A DNA stretch of 50,438 nt from a bacterium (GCA_030429975.1 JAUIGB010000005.1:1-50438); one strand, 5' to 3'; shown: positions 5,421 through 13,934, numbered from the stretch's first letter. Program-made: numbers and translations. The notes: generated by a model not told the origin, from the sequence alone.

Positions 5421-7127
5421 CTATTTGTTTTTGCCTTTGTTTTTGACTACATCCTTTGACCTATCGTGCTTCATTTTTGTTTCTAAGGACTTCCTGACTT
5501 CTTTTTCCTTTTTTGATACTTTTACATGTTTCGCATCATCATGCTTTAGCTTCTTGTTCTGGACCTCTAGTGGCGCCGTGAACTCTCCCTGATATATGAA
5601 TGCTTCCATACCATCTTGAATTGCACTCCAGTCATTATGGTCGTTTACCCCGTTAGTCCCATCAGAGAAATCTAGATCCTCGATATCATCCCAAGCTTCA
5701 ATTCTTGGTAATGCTAAATCCACACTCATTACACTTTGATAGTCCTCATCGGCATCGATTTGATCAATGTCAGCAAAAACACAGTCCTCGTCCTGCTCGG
5801 CATAGTGCTGTACGGATGACAGACATAAGTAGTGGCCAATCTCGTGAGTAATAATTCCCGCAAGTGCCCTATCAAAGCTGTATTCATAATGTTCATCTCG
5901 GTCTTCGGTGTTTCCGTATGCTATAAAGGAGTCATCTCCCAATGTCTCTGCCTGCGCATAGGTGCTAGCACTTGCATCCCCTATAGTATCTCCCACTATC
6001 ATGTATCGCCATATATCAAGTCTCAAAGAGTCAAACTGCGCAGATATCGTAGGACCTCCTGTATCCGTCGAATCGCCACCATACTTGTAATCATCTAAGT
6101 CAATATGGCCTACGGTTGGATCAAAGTTTGCGTTACTTGAGTACACGGGTAGTTGATTACCGCCCCCATATTCACCCATGTCAATGTGCGTAAATATCTC
6201 GTTGTCTGACAGTATGTCAACCACCTGATCTAGATGAGTTGATGTCGGTTTGTATAGTTTATCTTCACCTGAGTCATACATCCAATCTATTTCTATATAC
6301 AAATCCTTTGCTAGAGGTTCTGGGTATGCACATACATACGGGCTAACGCCGGTATCACAGAACGTAACATTTCGATAAGGGTACCACGCAGATTCTATGA
6401 AATCGTCAATACCGTCACCATCTGTATCAACATCCGTATCTGATGTATATTGTATGGCTTCTTGTATGTAGTCTAGGTTATCTCCATCAAAGTCATCTAC
6501 CGTGCCGTTGATACTCTCGCCGGCATAGCTGGTGGGATAATTCGCGCTGTATGTTGTTACGAAATTGTAATACCTACCGGTAAAAACTTGGCTAATCGAT
6601 TCACCAAAAAATGTGTTCCTCCAACCGCCAGCGTCTGCCGTAAAGAAGCACCCCGGATTCCCGCTACCATCCATGTATAGTTCAACGTATTGGTAGAGGC
6701 CTGAGAATACTCCAGCATACACCCTCGCTTCCTGTGCATTGCCTATGTCGCTCCACCGAACCTCATTCCAGTCCACCCCCGCAGCGCCTTCATTACTAGA
6801 TGCACTGTTCCATGTGATACTAACTGTGTCGCTGGTACCATTTGGATGGTGAAACTGGGCAACGGAGTATACGCCTGTGTCATCGGCCAGTGTAGCTGCA
6901 AAGTCCTCATAAAAACCCGTTGGACACTCTTCGTCCATGATTTCTACAAAGGTTTCTGTTATGTCTATGTCTGAATAGCCGTCATATCCGATGACTAGTG
7001 TGTCTGTGTTCTCCATGACGTTGTCATAGACCGAACTGGCATATACCGTATTGCCGGGCAATACCAATCCCACAGCGATGACTATTGCCGCCGCTATGTA
7101 TTTAAGTTTGTTTAGTATGTGTAACAT
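5421..7127 (-). CDS. Secreted zinc metalloprotease with calcium-binding repeat
   Basis: A 568-residue protein with a signal peptide (residues about 1-30, ending NTVYASS). The zinc-binding motif HEIGH is at residues 428-432, with another His at 441 and a possible Met-turn V-M-S at 466-468, so it is a zincin, possibly metzincin-like with unusual spacing. A DTDGDGIDD motif at 234-242 matches thrombospondin-type-3/dockerin-like calcium loops. The C-terminal 45 residues are Lys-rich. A G-rich Shine-Dalgarno precedes the ATG and a terminator follows at 5361-5393. It probably acts outside the cell on proteins. Substrate unknown. Confidence 0.75.
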   Translation of the reverse strand: MLHILNKLKYIAAAIVIAVGLVLPGNTVYASSVYDNVMENTDTLVIGYDGYSDIDITETFVEIMDEECPTGFYEDFAATLADDTGVYSVAQFHHPNGTSDTVSITWNSASSNEGAAGVDWNEVRWSDIGNAQEARVYAGVFSGLYQYVELYMDGSGNPGCFFTADAGGWRNTFFGESISQVFTGRYYNFVTTYSANYPTSYAGESINGTVDDFDGDNLDYIQEAIQYTSDTDVDTDGDGIDDFIESAWYPYRNVTFCDTGVSPYVCAYPEPLAKDLYIEIDWMYDSGEDKLYKPTSTHLDQVVDILSDNEIFTHIDMGEYGGGNQLPVYSSNANFDPTVGHIDLDDYKYGGDSTDTGGPTISAQFDSLRLDIWRYMIVGDTIGDASASTYAQAETLGDDSFIAYGNTEDRDEHYEYSFDRALAGIITHEIGHYLCLSSVQHYAEQDEDCVFADIDQIDADEDYQSVMSVDLALPRIEAWDDIEDLDFSDGTNGVNDHNDWSAIQDGMEAFIYQGEFTAPLEVQNKKLKHDDAKHVKVSKKEKEVRKSLETKMKHDRSKDVVKNKGKNK

Positions 7128-7355
7128 TTAACCCCCCCTCGTTAGTTACACTTACAGCATATATGGTGTACAATAATAATCAATAGCACTATAGAGAGTG
7201 CGCTAGGGTGTTTTGTTGTATCGTAAAAATAGACTATTTCGTAATCTGTAAAAAATTACGAAAAGTTTTGATATGGAATTTACAACTGGTTTTGTCAAGC
7301 GCATATTAATATGTGAGGGCAATTAATCTAACCTTAAAATAACCCGTAGAAAGAT

Positions 7356-7411
7356 AATGCTAAAAACATATGTTTTTAGCATTCCAGGAATTGTCCTTGG
7401 AACCTTTGAAA
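7356..7411 (-). terminator. 28-bp perfect palindrome and second hairpin after the TIR-like gene
   Basis: Bases 7356-7383 form a perfect inverted repeat (half-site AATGCTAAAAACAT) with the A/T-rich centre of a bidirectional terminator. A second stem, TTCCAGGA with TCCTTGGAA, follows at 7383-7403 between the palindrome and the TIR-like stop codon. Together they should end transcription from the right. No other gene is visible in 7128-7355, which should hold the metalloprotease promoter. Confidence 0.6.
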
Positions 7412-8812
7412 CTATGACTTTACGCCTACTTTTTCATGTATTGGCATTAAATCCTCACCTTTAAATATATGAGTCATGTCAGTGTTCCAGTACGCTAAGC
7501 CATCTGACAATTTTTGTTGACGCTTTTGATCTAAGATTTTTTGTAGTTCATCAATAGTCTTTGCGTTTAATGCGTGTTTGAATTCTTGGGCAAATCGCTC
7601 TGAGTCGAGGTTTGAAATAAAATCTGGAACATAGTAATCATCCCTGCCAAGTAACAGACCAGAAATATATGGATCATAAAAGTCTACAGCTAACATACTA
7701 ATTAGAGATCCGCACGTGTATGTCTGTAGTATTTTATCGTTATCAACAAGGCGCTCTTGAATTAGCGGGGTTGTAGGTATCGCGTAGTTCATGCCTGTCT
7801 TCTTGTTGAAAAATTGCTTTATACCTTCAGGATATTGGTATGTGTCCTCGATTTTGTACTTTCTCACGCCCCTGGGTGGTTTTGTAAATGCCGTGTCTAT
7901 AAGTTTGCCTATGTCTCTCCATTTTTCAAATTTTGCTAAACAGCCGACAATTAAAGAGGCAACCTCTTGAATGATTAGGGCGGTATATTCATCCGTGCCG
8001 TGTTGATCATACCTAGCCGCTATATTACCAAGGCCTTTGTAAGCCACCTGGATTGACCTTGGGTCACCATACTCTGCCGCCGTGTTGATAACGTCAAAAA
8101 GTTCTACCGTAAGAGGCAGGGTCTTTTGATATGCTTCGTAGACCTTTTCTCCGAGTGCCGTGTATAATTCACCACCCTTTGACGGCTCGGGGGCAAGTTC
8201 GACATATCGTTTGTAGAGTCCGTCAAAAAATACCTCGGCTTTTGTTTGAGTGGGCTTACCATTTTCAATCGCACTTATCAGTTGCTCCTTGGCATCTTCC
8301 TGTTCGGCTATAGATTCTTCTTCCTGAATAAGACCTAGGTGTGCTCTGATGGCCCCCTCCAAATTTGGTATAAGCTTTTTCGCTTTAGGATCATTCTTTG
8401 GCGAGCAGAAGATGATGCGGTTTTGTGCTATATCAAATGGCAACTCTTTAGCATCTCCAAAATCGCTATTTGCGACAAGCATGACTGCTTTCTCGCCTTT
8501 TTTACCAAAGGCATATCCAAGCTCAAACATCACATTTTGATTAGCTAGTTTTTTGCCCGATCTGCCCTTATCTACTAAAGAAACGTCAGCGAGGAAGATT
8601 TTTGATGAGCTAATCTTTCGTTTAATGGTGGCTGTAATTGAAACGGCACCGACCTCACCCTTAGTATCCCTGTCGAGTCGTGGCGCATCTTCAACATCCA
8701 TGGTGCTGGCAATATTCTTGAGTGCTTTTTTTAGAGCACTTTCGATGTAGTTACGCGTGTCTGGACTGTCCGATTGCCATGAATAGAATAAAGTTGGATT
8801 TTTTGACACCAT
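7412..8812 (-). CDS. TIR-like domain protein, possible defence effector
   Basis: A 466-residue protein. Its N-terminal ~160 residues have the pattern of a TIR-like nucleotide-binding fold: FYSWQSD (9-15), a helix with FI/YIESAL, a strand K-I-F-L-A-D-V-S, then NQNVMFELGYAFG (91-103), resembling the Asn/Glu motif of TIR-like and nucleoside-deoxyribosyltransferase-like families. Such domains often hydrolyse NAD+ or nucleotides in antiviral systems. The C-terminal 300 residues are mainly helical with no recognised motif and could be the sensor. TATAAT ends 8 nt before the ATG. No partner gene (CD-NTase, helicase, nuclease) is adjacent, so the defence role is an inference. Confidence 0.65.
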   Translation of the reverse strand: MVSKNPTLFYSWQSDSPDTRNYIESALKKALKNIASTMDVEDAPRLDRDTKGEVGAVSITATIKRKISSSKIFLADVSLVDKGRSGKKLANQNVMFELGYAFGKKGEKAVMLVANSDFGDAKELPFDIAQNRIIFCSPKNDPKAKKLIPNLEGAIRAHLGLIQEEESIAEQEDAKEQLISAIENGKPTQTKAEVFFDGLYKRYVELAPEPSKGGELYTALGEKVYEAYQKTLPLTVELFDVINTAAEYGDPRSIQVAYKGLGNIAARYDQHGTDEYTALIIQEVASLIVGCLAKFEKWRDIGKLIDTAFTKPPRGVRKYKIEDTYQYPEGIKQFFNKKTGMNYAIPTTPLIQERLVDNDKILQTYTCGSLISMLAVDFYDPYISGLLLGRDDYYVPDFISNLDSERFAQEFKHALNAKTIDELQKILDQKRQQKLSDGLAYWNTDMTHIFKGEDLMPIHEKVGVKS

Positions 8813-8894
8813 TATTCTAAATTATAGCTCCTTTCGCTGATGGTTTCCATGAAAATCAGAGATTAACTTTAAATGGATAAAATATTTTAAATTT

Positions 8895-9148
8895 GCGTTT
8901 TCGCGCGACAGCCGCCCGGGTGACTACTGCGAATACCCAAGGCCAATGGCATAAAATAACCGGAATCGTTCAAGCCATCATAGTCGGCACGATTAACCAA
9001 TATATAGTGACCGACCGCTTGCGTTCTGTCTTGACCGGTTATTCGATGTTATTGGCCTTGGCGTGTTCGTAGCGTCACCGAGTTTTTATCCACCTTTTGC
9101 CGGTTCAAAAGGTGGGGCGTCGGTTCCTGCGCCTACAGGAACATGTGT
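8895..9148 (-). ncRNA. Structured RNA candidate, copy C (homologue of 4199-4520)
   Basis: The minus strand shares a 15-nt identical core AGAACGCAAGCGGTC (9013-9027) and GTTAATCG with copy A, and the same nested design with different bases: outer helix 8937-8947/9051-9061 (11 bp), middle helix 8955-8963/9035-9043 (9 bp), then TCAAG/CTTGA (8970-8974/9030-9034), and GTCGGtCAC/GTGCCGAC (8983-8990/9007-9015). Two hairpins precede it (9123-9142, 7 bp; 9090-9115, 10 bp), as in copy A. It starts directly after the stop codon of the upstream gene, so it may be a 3'-UTR element or a processed RNA. No promoter is obvious. Confidence 0.55.
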
Positions 9149-10189
9149 TTATAGCAAACTAGTGGCAATCCGTCGGATTTGCTCACTGGATAGTGGTGCG
9201 TTGCCTTCAATTGTATACAGTATCCCGCCATTTACCCAAGCGGCGTTATTTTCGTATGTATAAATAACTAGTCCCCTCTCGGTATACGGAATATAGTTGG
9301 TGCCGGCGCGTGGATTCACATAGTTGTCTAGGACTGCTTCGTTGTTCCAGTCGCTTCGGCTTTGGCTGATGGTGTAGTTTTGCGGGCCACCGTTTGATTT
9401 GTAGGCCAGCGATACTCGCCCATCGGCGAATTTGATTGGTCCGTTCAAACTATATCCGTCGGGATTATACGACGGATATTCAGCGTTGACGCCCGCGTGC
9501 ATAGCAGCGACGCGTACGGATAAGTTGGGCATGTTTAGGTATGTGAAATATCCGCCTAGCATGACCACGGCGATAACTGCGCTAAATACGCCAACTAGTT
9601 TGTTGCGTAGATTAAAGCGTTTTTTGAGTGGCTTTGGTTTTTCTACCTTTTCTATGGCGTTTTGAATGGCTTGTTGGTTGATAGTCTTTGCTGGGACATG
9701 TGGCCGAGATTGGGACTGTGATTTTTGCAAAGATTTGGCATGCGCCTTGACTACATGAGGGTGCTGTACATGCACGTCTGGCGACGGTACTGCCCGATGT
9801 ACGGGTTTTTGGGCTGGCTTCATGTCCATGACTGGCCTAGAAACGCGTGCTGGTCCGATATCCATAGTCTTGCCAGATGGTTTGATCGCGCCCGTAGGAT
9901 GTGGCGCGAAACGACGCACCTGATGGTGTGTCTGAACATTTGTCGGGTGTGAATGTTGGACGTGTTGTTTGGGCTTTTCGATACGAGTCACTGCTGGTTC
10001 TGGCTTTTTGGTAGCACGACGGTGTAACGTGGTCGAGCGCATAGGTCGCGCATGGACGTTGTGTGACGGCGAATGACCACTGTTATGAGAAACGGACTCT
10101 ACATGGGGAGCTTTGTCAGTAATGGGCATGCCAGTTACTGCATCATATTCCTTCCCAGCAATAGTAATTCGACCGTTGTTAGAGTTCAC
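9149..10189 (-). CDS. Membrane-anchored envelope protein with DUF4367-like domain
   Basis: About 346 residues. The N-terminal ~190 residues are low-complexity, rich in His/Pro/Lys/Gln and likely disordered in the cytoplasm. One TM lies near 205-225 (LVGVFSAVIAVVMLGGYFTYL). The external C-terminal ~125 residues have the pattern Y-T-I-S-Q-S-R-S-D-W, G-L-V-I-Y-T-Y and A-A-W-V-N-G-G-I-L-Y-T-I-E-G, which fits the DUF4367 fold. A GTG at 10189 is 7 nt after GGGGG, so it is preferred over the TTG at 10195. Function unknown, probably envelope-related; the structured RNA copy C follows directly. Confidence 0.65.
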   Translation of the reverse strand: MNSNNGRITIAGKEYDAVTGMPITDKAPHVESVSHNSGHSPSHNVHARPMRSTTLHRRATKKPEPAVTRIEKPKQHVQHSHPTNVQTHHQVRRFAPHPTGAIKPSGKTMDIGPARVSRPVMDMKPAQKPVHRAVPSPDVHVQHPHVVKAHAKSLQKSQSQSRPHVPAKTINQQAIQNAIEKVEKPKPLKKRFNLRNKLVGVFSAVIAVVMLGGYFTYLNMPNLSVRVAAMHAGVNAEYPSYNPDGYSLNGPIKFADGRVSLAYKSNGGPQNYTISQSRSDWNNEAVLDNYVNPRAGTNYIPYTERGLVIYTYENNAAWVNGGILYTIEGNAPLSSEQIRRIATSLL

Positions 10190-10274
10190 TCGCAATCCCC
10201 CTTAAGCATATGTGTAATATTAATCTTATGCTTTGGGACAAAATATTGCAATACTTGATATAATAAAAAAACGT

Positions 10275-11723
10275 ATGAAACATTACGTTTCCCAAAAAAG
10301 ACAACCACTGAAAAGAACACTAGTATACAGCTTTATGACAATAGTTGTCGTCATGATAGTTACCATCATGACGCTATTAGTGTTGGGCTTTTCGTATGAC
10401 GAACGAAAAGGAAGCATAGCACAGGGTGGACTGCTGCAGTTCGCCTCTGTACCGACGGGCGCCAAGGTAACTCTGGACGGACGCCAATTAGGATCGAACA
10501 CTAATACCAAAGCCACCGTGTCCGCCGATGACCATAGTATCGAATACAATCTGGAAAGGTATCGCCCTTGGACAAAAGACATCACGATAACCGCCGGCCA
10601 GGTCGGCTGGGTTAACTATGCTCGTCTGGTGCCAAATAACCTAAACGTCAACACTGTAGATACACTAGCCAATGTCCATGACACATTGGTGTCGCCCAGC
10701 CGTAGCTATATAGCCGTTCAACCAACAAAGAGCAGCAGGACGTTCCAGTTCGTTGACATACGTACAGAAGAAGTCAAAAAGGTACAGGTAGAGCTAAACA
10801 CTGCCCTATTCACTGGATACGATCCCGTCCAGTCATCGATAACTATGACTAGTTGGAGCAAGAATGAAAACGCCGTGCTATTACGCCACGATAAAGGTGC
10901 GACCAGCGAATGGATATTGCTCGACCGCGACACGCCGGCTAGTTCCAAAAATCTGAACCGAGAGTTTTCACTGGCAATAGATAACGTGTATTTTGCCGGA
11001 AGTAGCGACCAGTTGATGTTCGTACGCGTCGACGACAAGGTAATGCGAGCCAGCACTAGCAGTGGCCAGGTTTCGGATCCCCTAGCAGTTGGCGTAGCTA
11101 GTTATTCGGTAGTAAATAGCGACACTATATCCTATGTCACGGTACCTAGCGAGATAGGTATCCGTACCGTGGGCTATTCGCGCCTAGGGTTCGACGAACA
11201 GCAGATGTTACGCGCGTATATCGATACCACTGGCCCCATACTGGCCGCCCAATCTAGTTATTTTAATCGTTCGTACATCTCTATAATCCACGAGGGTACG
11301 CTCACTGTCGATACTGGTGTATTTCCCGACGGTTCTACTTCCGCGGAATTTAGCAGGTTGATCCTACAGGATGTTGGCAATGACGTAACCGATCTGTCGT
11401 TTAGTCGCAATGGGCGTTTCGTGTTGTTGGAATATCCAAACAAATTCGCGGTGTATGACATAGAGCTGGATAAATACGATGAAACCGCATGGGCTTACGA
11501 ATCAGATACGACCGGTACCGCTAACTGGCTAGATGATTATATCTTTTGGTCCGATCGTGGAGGAACTCTGCGCATGTATGACTTTGACGGTGCAAACCAA
11601 CAAGACCTCATGAATGTAACCGAAGGATTTTCGGCCGCGCTGAGCGGTGGTGGCAAGTATATTTATGGATTTTTGCAGACGGATGCAGGTTACGAACTAC
11701 GACGTGTGCAGATGATTCTATAA
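10275..11723 (+). CDS. PEGA-domain, beta-propeller-like membrane protein
   Basis: About 482 residues from the ATG at 10275 (an upstream in-frame start at 10233 is less likely because TATAAT at 10259-10264 lies between them). It has a short basic tail, one TM (VYSFMTIVVVMIVTIMTLLVLGF), then a PEGA domain (SVPTGAKVTLDGRQLG ... ERYRPWTKDITI). The remaining ~350 residues show repeating 4-strand blades with S-x-D/N-G-R motifs, as in WD40/TolB-like propellers. PEGA domains are found on surface proteins and are thought to bind glycans or proteins. The divergent gene at 9149-10189 shares the intergenic region. Confidence 0.75.
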   Translation: MKHYVSQKRQPLKRTLVYSFMTIVVVMIVTIMTLLVLGFSYDERKGSIAQGGLLQFASVPTGAKVTLDGRQLGSNTNTKATVSADDHSIEYNLERYRPWTKDITITAGQVGWVNYARLVPNNLNVNTVDTLANVHDTLVSPSRSYIAVQPTKSSRTFQFVDIRTEEVKKVQVELNTALFTGYDPVQSSITMTSWSKNENAVLLRHDKGATSEWILLDRDTPASSKNLNREFSLAIDNVYFAGSSDQLMFVRVDDKVMRASTSSGQVSDPLAVGVASYSVVNSDTISYVTVPSEIGIRTVGYSRLGFDEQQMLRAYIDTTGPILAAQSSYFNRSYISIIHEGTLTVDTGVFPDGSTSAEFSRLILQDVGNDVTDLSFSRNGRFVLLEYPNKFAVYDIELDKYDETAWAYESDTTGTANWLDDYIFWSDRGGTLRMYDFDGANQQDLMNVTEGFSAALSGGGKYIYGFLQTDAGYELRRVQMIL

Positions 11724-11761
11724 TTTGCTATATTATACAAAATATACTATAATATTAATAT

Positions 11762-12346
11762 ATGAGCGAGTCTTTGGACTATAGCCGGGTGACTCTGTAT
11801 ACGCACCCAAAAGAAGTGTCGACCATGTCAATAAATGAAGTCGACCGAGTTAGCGTGTTGTATCGGCAGATAGCTGGCGTTCACTGCGACTATGGCAACG
11901 CCAGGGAGTACGCAGGTATCGCGAACAATGGAACTGATAGCGAGATGCTAGACATGCCAACACACATGGCTCGTGGCCTGGCGCGGGCATTAAACGTGAT
12001 GCGTGAAGGTCAGGATATGAACTGTCATAGGTTTAGCCGATTTCTACATCCAGATCATGCCAAAGGCGCCGAAAACACCTGCGACAAATCTTTTCATCCA
12101 GTTAGCTGTGACCATAGGAACAATTCCCCTACCGTAAAGTTGGGCATGGGCGCGATAGGCGTTATCTATTCGTTGGAATATGGTCCTTTGCACAGTATCG
12201 TGGGACTGGGCGAAGATAACTCTAATGGATTGCAAGTCACGTCATTCAAGGGCGTGCCTGTTATAGCTCCACATACGGATGTTTTGGGGTATTATCAGCA
12301 GGTTTACGCTGATTCCTATTACGTGAAGCTCTTGCGGGCTACCTAG
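11762..12346 (+). CDS. Hypothetical protein, 194 aa
   Basis: Not recognised. A soluble protein with no signal peptide or TM. It contains five Cys and many His, including C-H-R-F-S-R-F-L-H-P-D-H and F-H-P-V-S-C-D-H-R, so metal binding is possible. TATAAT ends 6 nt before the ATG (leaderless spacing). It is convergent with the sortase, the two stop codons being one base apart. Codon use matches the core genes. Confidence 0.6.
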   Translation: MSESLDYSRVTLYTHPKEVSTMSINEVDRVSVLYRQIAGVHCDYGNAREYAGIANNGTDSEMLDMPTHMARGLARALNVMREGQDMNCHRFSRFLHPDHAKGAENTCDKSFHPVSCDHRNNSPTVKLGMGAIGVIYSLEYGPLHSIVGLGEDNSNGLQVTSFKGVPVIAPHTDVLGYYQQVYADSYYVKLLRAT

Positions 12347-12347
12347 T

Positions 12348-13445
12348 CTATCGCGCGCCGAATAGTCGTTCTAGCAAGGTCGGTCCATCGCCAGCGAATA
12401 CGGCGTCGCCGTCGTCGGTAGCGTCAACGGCTGGTGCCTTGGCTTTTGATGGGTCGGGCGCTACTTGTTCGGCGGTTACTAACAAGCGTTTTTCGGCCGT
12501 ACCAAGTGGCGTGCATGTTATCAGCGTCAGAACGGGTTTGTCGGTGTCGTAGGTCAGCTTATCCACTTGGTTGGGTAGGACCACCTCTTTTTTAGTAATC
12601 GTATAGGTATAGCGGGTAGATTCGTAGTTAACGTATATGCTATCGCCCTTTTGCATTTTTTCTAGCTGGGCAAATATAAACTTATAATCCCCCGGATCAA
12701 ATAGGTCGTTACTAGAGTGGCCAGATATGACGGTATTGCCCACCTCGCCTGGCACGCTGTTAGCGCCCGGTATAGAAAAATGCGCTACGCCTTTTTTCAT
12801 GGCCTCTAGCTGTGAGCGCTGATCATAGCCAACGCCGTATACTACGGGAACGTCAACGTTGATTTTGGGTATGATGAGCCGTGGTTCGGCGCTGACTCGT
12901 ATATTGGCGGTAGGATCAACGATGATATTGTTTGGGTCGATTGCACCTGGGCTGACGTATGCCGTGACGTTCGATATCAGGACTTGGTTGTACTGTAGAA
13001 ACGCCACGATTCCGGCGACGATTATGGCGCTGGCGATTGGTATGAAATGTCGGCTTTTGCGCGCCTTTTTGGCGCTTGTTTTTGCCTTTACGGCTATTTT
13101 TTCGCGCAGGTTGGCAAGCTCTTCCTGGCGGATTTCTTCGGGTGATCGATTGGTCTTTTCGGCGTCCTCGATGGCTCGGTGCAGATGTCCCACGTAGTAT
13201 TGTTCGTAATATTTTTTGTAATAATCTTGCCATTCGGCGTGGTAACGAGCGGTATGTTCATCTGTTGGAGTCTGAGTGATGGGCGCGGGCTTTTCCTCTT
13301 TTTTCGCTTTGATATCGGTCTCGCCCACTGGTGACTGACTATCGTATAGCGCATCTAACTGACCACGTACTAGATCCGTGGCTTTTTCGCGGTTTTCATC
13401 GCGATTATCTGTCTGGTTTTCGTCTGTGTCTTTTTTTGGCTGCAC
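12348..13445 (-). CDS. Sortase (cysteine transpeptidase), membrane-anchored
   Basis: A 365-residue protein. Residues 1-130 are charged and cytoplasmic, with a helical segment at about 70-130. One TM lies at about 135-152. The sortase domain follows (about 185-328): I-P-K-I-N-V-D-V-P-V, catalytic His243 in SGHSS, Cys311 in LITCTP, and Arg320 in EKRLLV. The spacing resembles class D/E housekeeping sortases of Gram-positive bacteria. Sortases join proteins with a C-terminal sorting signal to the cell wall. No LPXTG substrate is obvious in the window. The start is a GTG with a weak AGGGA upstream. Confidence 0.9.
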   Translation of the reverse strand: MQPKKDTDENQTDNRDENREKATDLVRGQLDALYDSQSPVGETDIKAKKEEKPAPITQTPTDEHTARYHAEWQDYYKKYYEQYYVGHLHRAIEDAEKTNRSPEEIRQEELANLREKIAVKAKTSAKKARKSRHFIPIASAIIVAGIVAFLQYNQVLISNVTAYVSPGAIDPNNIIVDPTANIRVSAEPRLIIPKINVDVPVVYGVGYDQRSQLEAMKKGVAHFSIPGANSVPGEVGNTVISGHSSNDLFDPGDYKFIFAQLEKMQKGDSIYVNYESTRYTYTITKKEVVLPNQVDKLTYDTDKPVLTLITCTPLGTAEKRLLVTAEQVAPDPSKAKAPAVDATDDGDAVFAGDGPTLLERLFGAR

Positions 13446-13540
13446 TAGCTAGATTCCCTATGGTAACCATTATACACTGTAACCTGTTAAATCTTGCTGG
13501 AATCGTTTATAATTAGGAAAATTGTTCAAGATTGAGCAAT

Positions 13541-13628
13541 TGGTGGAATCAGTAGACAATTCGCTTCGCGAATCAAAATGAACTTTCTAGTGCCGCGGTG
13601 GCGGTCCGCCAGCTGGCGGATGGTAGAC
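13541..13628 (+). repeat. Two degenerate partial copies of the tRNA-Leu 5' half
   Basis: Copy 1 (13541-13557) resembles the D-arm part of tRNA-Leu (TGGTGGAATCAGTAGAC). Copy 2 (13592-13628) repeats GCCGCGGTGGCGG and TGGTAGAC exactly, but with a 16-bp perfect palindrome in place of AAT. Each copy is followed by AATT, a small hairpin, and a segment ending CTAGT just before the next GCCGCGG. They look like tandem duplication remnants upstream of the intact tRNA. Confidence 0.75.
13605..13620. repeat. 16-bp perfect palindrome TCCGCCAGCTGGCGGA
   Basis: A self-complementary GC-rich element inserted in the D-loop position of the partial tRNA-Leu copy. From general knowledge, near-identical palindromes recur in some CPR genomes, but I cannot count copies beyond this window. 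Confidence 0.8.
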
Positions 13629-13663
13629 AATTTTGCGGGCAAAATTAAAATTTACTAACTAGT

Positions 13664-13750
13664 GCCGCGGTGGCGGAATTGGTAGACGCGCTAGACTCAA
13701 AATCTGGTGAACATTAGTTCGTGCCGGTTCAAGTCCGGCCCGCGGTACCA
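13664..13750 (+). tRNA. tRNA-Leu (CAA)
   Basis: The acceptor stem GCCGCGG pairs with CCGCGGT (one G-U) and ends in encoded ACCA. The anticodon stem encloses CTCAAAA, giving anticodon CAA. The long variable arm GAAC-ATTA-GTTC is typical of class II tRNA-Leu, and the T-arm is GCCGG-TTCAAGT-CCGGC. Flanking inverted repeats (13648-13660/13750-13762) extend the stem and end in a T-run, so one structure may serve both 5'/3' processing and termination. Confidence 0.95.
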
Positions 13751-13800
13751 GTTAGTAAATTTTTCGCCAGACAGCCTGATGAATCGGGCCGCTGCGTGAG

Positions 13801-13827
13801 CAAAATCTGGTGAACATTAGTTCGTGC
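13801..13827 (+). repeat. 27-bp exact copy of the tRNA-Leu anticodon/variable region
   Basis: Identical to 13698-13724 inside the tRNA gene (from the anticodon loop through the variable arm). With the 5' partial copies upstream, the intact tRNA is bracketed by fragments of itself, as left by duplication or by integrase-type attachment-site events. Confidence 0.85.
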
Positions 13828-13934
13828 GCCCGCCCTTATTGCCTATGCTTGCATATTCGGTCATTTGATTGATAGAGTACATACATTCCGCAAGGAACAC
13901 TTTTACATGACAGACAAACGAGAGGAATCTTCCC

